Positions 34,045 through 42,364 of a stretch of 64,000 bases of DNA are shown piece after piece (position 1 is the first letter of the stretch; each line of letters starts with the position of its first letter). The position numbers and the translations under genes were made by a program. The notes under the pieces were generated by a model. That model ran no database searches and had not been told where the DNA came from. It saw only the letters and a program-made list of their open reading frames with translations. Origin of the DNA: Litorimonas sp. (lineage in GTDB: Bacteria; Pseudomonadota; Alphaproteobacteria; Caulobacterales; Maricaulaceae); assembly GCA_029936425.1 (NCBI GenBank), contig JAPYSU010000002.1, positions 244,467 to 308,466 of the forward strand, read 5' to 3'.

Positions 34045-35601
34045 CTACCCATCCACACCCTTGGCCCAAGTGGTCTGATACAAATCAAACCGCCGATCCC
34101 GCAGGTTTCGCACCGTGCCTTCCGCCCTCGCCCAATCCAGATCCGTTAGGTCGAGATTGGCCATAGCGACGGTTTCCACATTTTCCGTGCAGAGCGCGGC
34201 CACGCCGTCCCGAGCAAAAGGAAAATCGCAGGGCGTTATGATACAGCTTTCGGCGTAATTTATGTCCATATTCTCAACGCCCGGCAGATTGCCGACATTG
34301 CCGGACATGACCACATAGCACTGGTTCTCGATTGCCCGTGCCTGAGCGCAATAACGCACCCGCATATAGCCCTGACGGTTATCCGTACAAAACGGCACAA
34401 AAAGAATCCGGGCGCCCTCATCCGCCATACGGCGGGCCAGTTCAGGAAATTCGCTATCGTAACAAATCAACACGCCAATCGGGCCGCAATCCGTGTCAAT
34501 TGTGCTGACCTCGTCCCCGCCTTTAATGTTCCAATGACGCCGCTCATTCGGTGTCGGGTGGATTTTTTCCTGCGCGTGGACAGACCCGTCCCGCAGGAAT
34601 ACATAAGCGATGTTCTGAATATCGCCGTCATCGGTTTGTGTCGGATGCGACCCGCCAATGATATTGATATTATATCCGACGGCGAGCTTGCGCATTTCTT
34701 CGATAAATATCGGCGTGTATTCCGTCAGCTTTTCAATCGACTCTCTGGCCGATAATCGGTGGTCTGCGAGCGCCAGTAAGGGCAGAGTGAACAGTTCAGG
34801 AAAGACCACAAAGTCCGTTTTATAAGCCGAGACACTGTCGACGAAAAACTCGACGCTGCCCATAAAATCTTCGAAGCTTTCAACCCGGCGCATTTGCAGC
34901 TGCACGGTCGCGACGCGTACCACAGATTTTTGCGCAGTTTCGGAATGCACCGTCTCCCGCGTTTCCGGCATATAGGGGTTGTACCACCGCATGAGAACGG
35001 CGTTGCCGCCTGAGGCCGGGTCTTCTGGTAAATAATTTGGAATAATTTGAACAGGCTCGAACCCTTGGCGGAGCTGAAAGTTCACCACGGAATCAATCAC
35101 CTTCTTGTCTCTAACGGCCGCGATATATTCCATCTGATCCGGAAATTTTTTCTTGCGCTTGCCCCATCCCGGCATGCGTCCGCCAAACATGATGCCTTTT
35201 AATTCATAGCTTTCACAGAGAGCTTTACGAGCGTCATAAAGGCGCTCGCCGATGCGAAGACGCCGCCGCGTCGGATCTACGCAAACATCTGTGCCGTAAA
35301 GCCAATCGCCATTAGGATTATGCTGGGAGCCATAACCCCCGCCCGTAATTTCCATCCAGCTATGCGGGGTAAGCGCGCGCTTTTCACTGATGATAAAGCT
35401 CGCCGCATAACCGACAATTTCGCCCTCGGACTCAACCACGAATTGCCCTTCGGGAAAGTTGGAAATCTGGCCCCGCACTTCGCTGGTCTTATAGGTTTCC
35501 ATGGTCGGATAGGCTTTCTCGACCAGTTTGATAATGCCTTTGATGTCTTTGAGCGACGCCGTCCGGATGGTCAGCTGCGCGCCTGCTTTGGATTTGGCCA
35601 A
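34045..35601 (-). CDS. GNAT acetyltransferase fused to carbon-nitrogen hydrolase
   Basis: 518 residues, two enzymes in one chain. Residues 1-215 are a GNAT N-acetyltransferase domain (IRTASLKDIKGIIKLVEKAY at the start; DVCVDPTRRRLRIGERLYDA as the acetyl-CoA site). Residues 225-518 are a nitrilase-type amidase with the Glu-Lys-Cys triad: FVVFPELFTLPLL, QEKIHPTPNERRHWN and IGVLICYDSEFPEL. Such fusions are known in proteobacteria but their substrate is undefined; a polyamine- or omega-amidase-like reaction coupled to acetyl transfer is conceivable. Transcribed leftward, its stop next to hicB's. Confidence 0.87.
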   Translation of the reverse strand: MAKSKAGAQLTIRTASLKDIKGIIKLVEKAYPTMETYKTSEVRGQISNFPEGQFVVESEGEIVGYAASFIISEKRALTPHSWMEITGGGYGSQHNPNGDWLYGTDVCVDPTRRRLRIGERLYDARKALCESYELKGIMFGGRMPGWGKRKKKFPDQMEYIAAVRDKKVIDSVVNFQLRQGFEPVQIIPNYLPEDPASGGNAVLMRWYNPYMPETRETVHSETAQKSVVRVATVQLQMRRVESFEDFMGSVEFFVDSVSAYKTDFVVFPELFTLPLLALADHRLSARESIEKLTEYTPIFIEEMRKLAVGYNINIIGGSHPTQTDDGDIQNIAYVFLRDGSVHAQEKIHPTPNERRHWNIKGGDEVSTIDTDCGPIGVLICYDSEFPELARRMADEGARILFVPFCTDNRQGYMRVRYCAQARAIENQCYVVMSGNVGNLPGVENMDINYAESCIITPCDFPFARDGVAALCTENVETVAMANLDLTDLDWARAEGTVRNLRDRRFDLYQTTWAKGVDG

Positions 35602-35667
35602 GGGAGAGTCCTTAAAAATTGGCGATAGATATATCGTCAGTTAAACTAAGTATCGTGTGTACAAAAC

Positions 35668-37548
35668 TTAGCGACGCCCAAACAGTCTTTCAATATCGGC
35701 CAGCTTTAATTCCACATAGGTCGGGCGACCATGATTGCATTGGCCGGAGTGCGGAGTTGCCTCCATCTGTCGCAGCAGCGAGTTCATTTCAGATCCATTC
35801 AGACGACGACCCGCGCGAACGGAGCCATGGCAGGCCATGGTTCCGCAGACATGTTCGAATTTTTCCTTGAGGCTCAACGCTTCATCATATTCAGAAATAT
35901 CGTCAGCCAGATCCCGCAACAGGCCCTGAACATCCATTTCGCCGAGTAAGGCCGGGGTTTCCCGTACGGCCACAGCGCCAGTGCCAAAGGGTTCAATATT
36001 CAGGCCCATTTCCGCCAGCTCATCCGCGCGTTCCAAAATCCGCGCGGCATCGGTTTCGCCGAGCTCCACAATATCGGGAATGAGCAGGGCTTGCCGCTCC
36101 ACGCCTTTGCCGCGCATGGCGTCTTTCATCCGTTCATAAACGAGGCGCTCATGAGCGGCGTGTTGATCGACAATGACAATACCATCCAAAGTCTGCGCGA
36201 CGACATAGGTTTCATGGAGCTGCGCGCGCGCCGCGCCGAGCGGTTTCGCCGTGAGGTCTTCCCCCTGCCCCTGCACGGGATAACCTTGCGGATTATAGGC
36301 TTGGGACGGACCATCAAAGGCCTCTCCACTTTCTTCGACCTTGGCGGAAAATCCGTCGACGAGAGGCTGCAAGGCCGGGTCATTCCGATAAGGCGGCTGA
36401 TAATTGGGCGCGTAACCGCCGCGCTGCGGACTGTAATTACCTTGAAGCGGCATATGGCTCTGCCCGGTCTGAATACGGCCCAAAGCATAGTCGCTCACCG
36501 TTGTGCTGGCGCGGTGGCCGGCTTCCTGCAAAGCGTGGCGCAAGGATTTGACGATGAGGCCGCGCACGAGGCCGGGGTTACGGAAGCGCACCTCTGACTT
36601 TGCCGGATGAACGTTCACATCAACATGGTCTTGCGGCAGGTCAACATAGAGCGCGACCACAGCATGACGATCCCGCGCAAGGTAATCCTGATACGCGCCG
36701 CGCACGGCCCCGTGCAAGAGTTTGTCGCGCACTGGTCGTCCATTGACGAACAGATATTGATGTTGCGAATTTCCGCGAGAAAAGGTGGGAAGACCCGCAA
36801 ATCCCGTCAGCGCAATATCTTCTCTGATTTGATTAATGGGAACGGCGTTGGCGCTGAAATCCTCGCCCAATATTCCGGCCAGACGCGCCAAACGGCCGTC
36901 CATATCGTCACTTTGGCCTGCCAGTTTCAGCGACACTCTTGAGGTCGACCCCAGCGTCATCCCAACATGTGGATTGGCCATGGCCAGACGTTTCACCGTA
37001 TCCGAAATGGCCATCGCTTCGCTACGTTCGGATTTCAGGAATTTTAGGCGCGCCGGGGTGGCGTAGAACAGATCGCGCACTTCAACCCGTGTGCCGTGCA
37101 GGCCGAACCGGGCGGCAGGTTTAGGCGGCATGACCTTGCCGCCTTCGACGCGCAGGTCCCATGCGCTGTCTGAGTCGACCGTCTGGCTCAAAAGGGAGAG
37201 CCGCGCGACCGACCCGATGGAAGGTAAAGCCTCGCCGCGAAATCCCATGGTCGAAATATTCAATAGATCCCAATCCCCTTGCGAATTCGGGGAAAGCTTT
37301 GAGGTCGCATGACGTTCAACCGCAATAGGAAGTTCTTCGGAACTCATGCCTCGCCCGTCATCAGTAATCGAAATCAATGTCCGGCCACCGTCTTCATAGC
37401 GGATATCGACCTGTGTCGCGCTGGCATCAATTGCGTTTTCTACGAGTTCCTTAATCACGCTGGCCGGGCGTTCAATGACCTCGCCCGCCGCAATCCGGTT
37501 GACGGTTTCATTAGGTAGGCGGCGAATCGTTATCGGCAGAGCGCTCAT
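35668..37548 (-). CDS. mutL: DNA mismatch repair protein MutL (endonuclease type)
   Basis: 626 residues. The N-terminal GHKL ATPase part has RLPNETVNRIAAGEVIERPA and ELVENAIDASA near 10-45, DDGRGM near 63 and GFRGEALPSI near 98. The C-terminal dimer domain has the metal endonuclease motif DQHAAHERLVYERM near 475, so this MutL nicks DNA itself, as in organisms without MutH. The ATG at 37548 is fixed by the conserved N-terminus. It lies one base after the T-run of an intrinsic terminator (37550-37581) and has no Shine-Dalgarno, so its translation start may be leaderless or unusual. Confidence 0.93.
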   Translation of the reverse strand: MSALPITIRRLPNETVNRIAAGEVIERPASVIKELVENAIDASATQVDIRYEDGGRTLISITDDGRGMSSEELPIAVERHATSKLSPNSQGDWDLLNISTMGFRGEALPSIGSVARLSLLSQTVDSDSAWDLRVEGGKVMPPKPAARFGLHGTRVEVRDLFYATPARLKFLKSERSEAMAISDTVKRLAMANPHVGMTLGSTSRVSLKLAGQSDDMDGRLARLAGILGEDFSANAVPINQIREDIALTGFAGLPTFSRGNSQHQYLFVNGRPVRDKLLHGAVRGAYQDYLARDRHAVVALYVDLPQDHVDVNVHPAKSEVRFRNPGLVRGLIVKSLRHALQEAGHRASTTVSDYALGRIQTGQSHMPLQGNYSPQRGGYAPNYQPPYRNDPALQPLVDGFSAKVEESGEAFDGPSQAYNPQGYPVQGQGEDLTAKPLGAARAQLHETYVVAQTLDGIVIVDQHAAHERLVYERMKDAMRGKGVERQALLIPDIVELGETDAARILERADELAEMGLNIEPFGTGAVAVRETPALLGEMDVQGLLRDLADDISEYDEALSLKEKFEHVCGTMACHGSVRAGRRLNGSEMNSLLRQMEATPHSGQCNHGRPTYVELKLADIERLFGRR

Positions 37549-37549
37549 T

Positions 37550-37581
37550 AAAAAAGCCTAGCGACTGCGAGGTCACTAGGC
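37550..37581 (-). terminator. Intrinsic terminator after the BamF-like gene, abutting the mutL start
   Basis: Reading leftward: GCCTAG...CTAGGC with an inner GAC/GTC pairing, then TTTTTT. The T-run ends one base before the mutL ATG. It lies 31 bases after the BamF-like stop. Confidence 0.8.
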
Positions 37582-37611
37582 CATGATAAGCAGCAGGTTA
37601 AGCTGTGGACA

Positions 37612-38154
37612 CTAAAGCCCAGGCAGTTTTGGTCCGCCGGGGCGTTTGGAAATCTCAACCTGACCACCACCGGTCGCCGCATTCACAGATTCTAGACGCT
37701 GGGCCTCACGTTCCGAGTCGAGCGGAACAATTTCGCCTTTATCATTGACCAGTTGGCCGTCTTGCCAAAATAGAATTCGATTTGCGAACCCTTGTGATTT
37801 GCGCTCGACAGAATTCTGACCGTCAATTTTTATGCGAATTTCAGGGTCGGCCCGTCCAACATTGGCCTGGCGCATCAAAATCGCTTCACCTTCACTCGGC
37901 TCAGCCGCATCAATATCGCCAATAAGCGCTTCGCGGGCAGCGCGCTGAGAATAATTATCCTCGGCTGAGCTTTCCCCGACACGCGGCGGACGCAGATTAT
38001 ATTCCGGCGGTATCACCAATGGGGCTTTGGTCAGAATGTTGAACTCGTTCGGGGCATTCTTACGAAGACCAAGGGCTTTCGATGTCGACGTGCATCCAAT
38101 CAGGAAAGCCGAAGCGGTCGTTGCGAGAATAATCGGGGCAAAAATGCGGCGCAT
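37612..38154 (-). CDS. DUF3035 outer-membrane lipoprotein (BamF-like)
   Basis: 180 residues. Signal peptide with lipobox LIGC (Cys21), then a polar mature part with LTKAPLVIPPEYNLRPPRVGE near 42-62, the block that marks DUF3035. In Caulobacter this family is the BamF subunit of the outer-membrane protein insertion complex, a role carried over here by homology only. It lies 70 bases downstream of lspA, the enzyme that would process its own signal peptide, in one leftward transcript. An intrinsic terminator follows the stop. Confidence 0.82.
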   Translation of the reverse strand: MRRIFAPIILATTASAFLIGCTSTSKALGLRKNAPNEFNILTKAPLVIPPEYNLRPPRVGESSAEDNYSQRAAREALIGDIDAAEPSEGEAILMRQANVGRADPEIRIKIDGQNSVERKSQGFANRILFWQDGQLVNDKGEIVPLDSEREAQRLESVNAATGGGQVEISKRPGGPKLPGL

Positions 38155-38224
38155 ACTGTCCGTCCTTCATCAATTTTTTTAACGCCATAGCGTCTATCAA
38201 GGCATGCGCCAAGTGACCAAAGGT

Positions 38225-38791
38225 TTATTTCGCAGTTTTTGTCTCATCCCGGGTTAGAAAAGCCCCCGCAAAAAGCATGACCACGCCCACCGTAATGGCG
38301 CTGTCGGCAATGTTGAATGCATAATTAAAGCCGATATCACTGAAATCGATAAAATCTGTCACGGCCCCAAAGAAAAATCGATCAATGGCATTTCCCAGAG
38401 CGCCGCCAATAACCAGACCCAATCCCCATTGAGATAATCTGTCCCGCGTTTGACCGAGAACCCAGAATAAAAGCCCGCTCATTCCAAAAGCAAAAACCGT
38501 CAGAAGCCATCGTTTGAGCGGCGAATCACCCTGCAAAAGTCCCCAGCTTATGCCCTGATTGCAGACCAGAGAAAAATCCATGATGGGGCTGAGATCGAAT
38601 TTAACCGCCGGCGTTGGATCTATTTCGCATATATTTAGCGGTTTCTCAAAAAAGCGGATGATTAAAAATTTTGTTATTTGGTCAATCAAAATCACGAAAA
38701 ACGGCAGGAAAACTCCAAACCGCAGCCATATTTGCCCGCGATTATGCGGCAAAGCCTCTTGAGGATCCGATTGGGTCGTAGTTTCTGTCAT
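38225..38791 (-). CDS. lspA: Signal peptidase II (lipoprotein signal peptidase)
   Basis: 188 residues from the ATG at 38791; the frame is open a further 33 codons but without family sequence. Four membrane segments. The two catalytic aspartates are in GGALGNAIDRFFFG and TDFIDFSDIGFNYAFNIADS, and FFVILIDQITKFLI and SLVCNQGISWGLL are the other conserved blocks. It removes signal peptides from diacylated prolipoproteins in the inner membrane, including, presumably, the BamF-like lipoprotein encoded just downstream. Residues 1-17 are a polar lead before the first helix. Confidence 0.92.
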   Translation of the reverse strand: MTETTTQSDPQEALPHNRGQIWLRFGVFLPFFVILIDQITKFLIIRFFEKPLNICEIDPTPAVKFDLSPIMDFSLVCNQGISWGLLQGDSPLKRWLLTVFAFGMSGLLFWVLGQTRDRLSQWGLGLVIGGALGNAIDRFFFGAVTDFIDFSDIGFNYAFNIADSAITVGVVMLFAGAFLTRDETKTAK

Positions 38792-38984
38792 GAGCGGGCG
38801 ATTGCCACGAAACCGCAGATTTGGCAATCTCTGACAGGAATTAGAGTAAAAACACGCTGCCAACGCCTGTAATTGTAACCAATCTTTCATTGGCGTAGGG
38901 CGATGAACTCGTTAGACAGTTTCTAAAGATTAGACCGCAAAGCTGCTTTAAAAGGCCTCTTTCGGGAAGAACGGGACTTTATTC

Positions 38985-41900
38985 ATGCCAAAACTTCAAC
39001 CTTCCTCAGTGAAGACAGTTTCACGCTATCTCGGCAGCGTTTGTAGCGCCGCGATGATTTTGGGATGGGGGTCTCTGGCTTTTGCACAGCTCACGATTGA
39101 AGATGACCGCACCGAAGCTGTGGATACGGCAACTGCGGGTGAGGATGGCGGCCCGAGTGATGTGACAATTACATCAGATGGTAGCGTTATAGTTGACGAT
39201 GCCGGCCCGGCTGTCACGCTAAATTCGAATAATGATCTCGTTAATGAAGGCGAAATCCGGATTTCCGATGTCGACGATGCAACCGCTGTTTCTCTTGAAG
39301 GCGGCGCGGATAGAAATTTCACGAATAGCGGCACCATTACGGTTGATGAAGATTTCACTGCAGAAGATACGAACGGTGACAATGTGGCCGACAGCCCCCG
39401 CGCACAAGGCTCTGGGCGAACGGGCATTCTAATTTCAGGGGCGTCTCCTTTTGAAGGCGATGTTACACTAGACGCCAATTCTAATGTAAATGTCGAAGGC
39501 AATGACAGCTACGGCGTAAATATTACAGACAATATGATGACCGCCTCATTAGACGGGAATTTCAGTAATCAAGGCCGAATATCTTTGACAGGCAACAATG
39601 GTGCCGGTGTCAATGTCGCAGGCGATGTCACGGGAAATATCACCAATAGTGGCTCTGTGTCAGCGCTCGGCGAAGGGTCCAACGCTTACAATATCAGCGG
39701 TGACGTACAGGGCGGATTTGTCAATTCCGGCACGCTGGGGTCCAATGGCTTCCGCCTGACAAGTCGTCCCGGTTTTCAAGGGGCCGGTACAGGCCGCGAA
39801 GACCTGACAGCTGAAAATCTTGAAGATGCCGGCTCATCCGTTTCTATTTCCGGAAATATTACAGGCGGAGTTCACTTTGATCTGGTCCGGGAACCTGTTC
39901 TGGATGCAGATGGCAATGAAACCGGAGACTTCCAGACAGTTCGGACATCAAACGTCACTCAGTTCGGGAGCGCCCCGGCCGTAGTTATCGACGGAAACGG
40001 CGTTCCGATTTCTATTGGCCGCGTCAGCGCCATTACCGACCCGTCAGACGAAAATTTTGATGAATCCCTTCAATTCGCTTTTGTCAATGAAGGCAGCATT
40101 ACATCTCAGGGGCTGTTTGATGATTTCGACGCCACAGTTCTTTCTATTCGGGATGCTGAACTTGAGGGCGGGCTGAACAATAGTGGCAGCCTGACCGTCT
40201 CTGCCTTCAGCGGCACCGGCGCATTTGCAGTCCCCGGCGTTTCCGCAGGTGATGGATATGCGCGCGTTATCGTTCTTGGCGACGGCGCAATTGTCGAACA
40301 TATCAATAATACTGGCGTTGTGTCGGCAACGGCTTCTGAACCTGCTGACGAAATCTTCGCCGATCAAGCCAATCCAGTTACAACCACCGTTAATCTTCGC
40401 GCAACTGCAATTGATATTTCAAACGCAGCCACGACGGGCTCTCTATATAACAGAGGCTCGATTTCTGCTGTCCTCGTTGGACGGTCCGGAGAGGCTTTCG
40501 CCATACGCGACGCATCCGGCTCGCTTTCTGATGTCACAAATGAAGGATTGATTTCGGCTGTAGGGCGGACTTCAGACCCGACAGAGGCCACTCCGCTGGA
40601 CTTCACCCTTGTAGCGATTGATGCGTCTGCCAACACCACTGGTTTTACTTATACACAGCAACTTCGCGAAGATTCCGATCCTGACGATGATATCGATCCC
40701 ATTGCGCCTAGAACAACCGGAGACATTCGCCTGGGCTCAGGAGATGATCTGATTGTAGCGTCGGCCGGCACAATCGACGGCGATATTGATTTTGGCGGAG
40801 GACAAGACACACTTACTCTTTCCGGCGGCTCTGCTTACACAGGTCTTATTGAGACAACCGGAGAAGTCACTTTGAACGTCTCTGACGGAAGCGTTCTCAC
40901 CTTGACGGAAGGACAGCCACTCTCCGTCGCCGATGCGAGCTTTGATAGCACGTCCTCCTTTATTCCGACCCTCAATGGCGGAACAGGTTTGGCCTCCACT
41001 CTTAATGCCAGCGGAACAGTCAGTTTTGCTGAAGGCGCGTCAATTTCGCCGCGCTTTAACAATATTTCGGACAATATCAGTCAGGAATTCACTCTCGCAA
41101 ATGCAGCCTTGCTGAATATCACCGAAAATACGCTCGCCTCGCTCAATGGCAACACGACTGACTCACAACCCTTCCTTTTTGACTTTGTCTACAGCCTGGA
41201 CGGCGATAACGCTCTGGTTGTGACGGTTGATCTGCGAGATCCTAACTTGTCCATTGAACAGGGCGGCCTTGGACTGGACTCTGCGCAGGCGGCTGCTTTT
41301 GGTCCGGCTCTTGAAGCGTTCGTTGCCAATAGCGAACTCGGGACAGCGATTGCCAACATCACAAATGGCGCTGAATTCAATCAGGCCTATAATCAACTAC
41401 TTCCTGAATTTTCTGCGGCAGCTCGAGAATTTGTTCTGGCCAATGTAGACGGAGCCACTGGCGCCGTTGGTACTCACCTCGACTCGGCCAGGCGCTCCCC
41501 TGACAAACCGGGCGGGGCCTGGATACAGGAATTTGCATATTTTGCGGATCGGGACCTGGCTGGATTATCCGAACAATATCGCGGCGAAGGCTTCGGCTTT
41601 ACGGGCGGACTGGATACGGCTTTTGGACCTTTCCACGCAGTGGGTATTAATTTCGGGTTTGCCAGCACAGAAATCGAAGATGTCGTCGGGCAGGATGAAC
41701 CTCTGGACGTCATTACCCTGCAAACCGGACTCTATGCAGGCTATGCTCAGGCCATTGGTCAAGGTGAATTGGGTATCGAACTCTATGCCGGCGGCGGATA
41801 TAATAAATTCGAACAAGAACGCCGCGTCCTGATCAACAACTTCTTCGGACGAGCCTCTGCCGATTATAGCGGTTACCATTTGAACGGCTCCGCGCGGTTT

Positions 41901-42353
41901 GGATATGACCTTCCAATCTCTGAAAAATACTGGATACGTCCGGCTGTCTCATTTGATTATCTACGTCTCGACGAAGATGGTTATACCGAGGAAGGGACAG
42001 AAGGCGTCGCCCTTGACGTTAGCGGACGTACAACGGACCGCGCCTCCGCCACAGCGATGATGAACTTTGGCGCCCGTTTCCAGGGCAAGAGAACCTGGAT
42101 CAGGCCCGCCCTTCGCGTGGGTTATCGCTACGCCTTTATCAACGACCCTGCTCTAACAGAATTTGGTTTTGCCGGCTTGAATGGTCAGAGAGCAAGTTTG
42201 GATTCTTTCGGATTCCCCGATAGCGGCTTCCTCGTCGGCCTCTCTGTGGCGGCCGGATCGGAATATTCTTCCATCGGCTTTGATCTGGACAGTGATATCC
42301 GTGACGGCTTTATCCGTCATACGGGCCGTGTGGTTATTCGTCTGTTATTCTAA
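38985..42353 (+). CDS. Large autotransporter with beta-helix passenger
   Basis: 1122 residues. Signal peptide (about 1-35, ending SLAFAQ), then a passenger of about 790 residues made of many short irregular repeats of the type NSGSLTVSA / NEGSITSQG / GNITNSGSV, as in right-handed beta-helices. A C-terminal autotransporter barrel (about 840-1122) ends with Phe in RVVIRLLF, the usual barrel signal. The barrel begins near RRSPDKPGGAWIQEFAYF. It is exported through its own outer-membrane pore; whether the passenger stays attached is unknown. An adhesin or surface-layer role is possible; no enzyme motif was seen. It runs 11 bases before glnE. Confidence 0.88.
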   Translation: MPKLQPSSVKTVSRYLGSVCSAAMILGWGSLAFAQLTIEDDRTEAVDTATAGEDGGPSDVTITSDGSVIVDDAGPAVTLNSNNDLVNEGEIRISDVDDATAVSLEGGADRNFTNSGTITVDEDFTAEDTNGDNVADSPRAQGSGRTGILISGASPFEGDVTLDANSNVNVEGNDSYGVNITDNMMTASLDGNFSNQGRISLTGNNGAGVNVAGDVTGNITNSGSVSALGEGSNAYNISGDVQGGFVNSGTLGSNGFRLTSRPGFQGAGTGREDLTAENLEDAGSSVSISGNITGGVHFDLVREPVLDADGNETGDFQTVRTSNVTQFGSAPAVVIDGNGVPISIGRVSAITDPSDENFDESLQFAFVNEGSITSQGLFDDFDATVLSIRDAELEGGLNNSGSLTVSAFSGTGAFAVPGVSAGDGYARVIVLGDGAIVEHINNTGVVSATASEPADEIFADQANPVTTTVNLRATAIDISNAATTGSLYNRGSISAVLVGRSGEAFAIRDASGSLSDVTNEGLISAVGRTSDPTEATPLDFTLVAIDASANTTGFTYTQQLREDSDPDDDIDPIAPRTTGDIRLGSGDDLIVASAGTIDGDIDFGGGQDTLTLSGGSAYTGLIETTGEVTLNVSDGSVLTLTEGQPLSVADASFDSTSSFIPTLNGGTGLASTLNASGTVSFAEGASISPRFNNISDNISQEFTLANAALLNITENTLASLNGNTTDSQPFLFDFVYSLDGDNALVVTVDLRDPNLSIEQGGLGLDSAQAAAFGPALEAFVANSELGTAIANITNGAEFNQAYNQLLPEFSAAAREFVLANVDGATGAVGTHLDSARRSPDKPGGAWIQEFAYFADRDLAGLSEQYRGEGFGFTGGLDTAFGPFHAVGINFGFASTEIEDVVGQDEPLDVITLQTGLYAGYAQAIGQGELGIELYAGGGYNKFEQERRVLINNFFGRASADYSGYHLNGSARFGYDLPISEKYWIRPAVSFDYLRLDEDGYTEEGTEGVALDVSGRTTDRASATAMMNFGARFQGKRTWIRPALRVGYRYAFINDPALTEFGFAGLNGQRASLDSFGFPDSGFLVGLSVAAGSEYSSIGFDLDSDIRDGFIRHTGRVVIRLLF

Positions 42354-42364
42354 ACGCGTCTTTC

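Noticed and set aside
38792..38890. N-terminal extension of lspA
   Set aside because: Family members start shortly before the first membrane helix; the added 33 residues have no family features and contain an inverted repeat (38810-38829) more likely to be regulatory.
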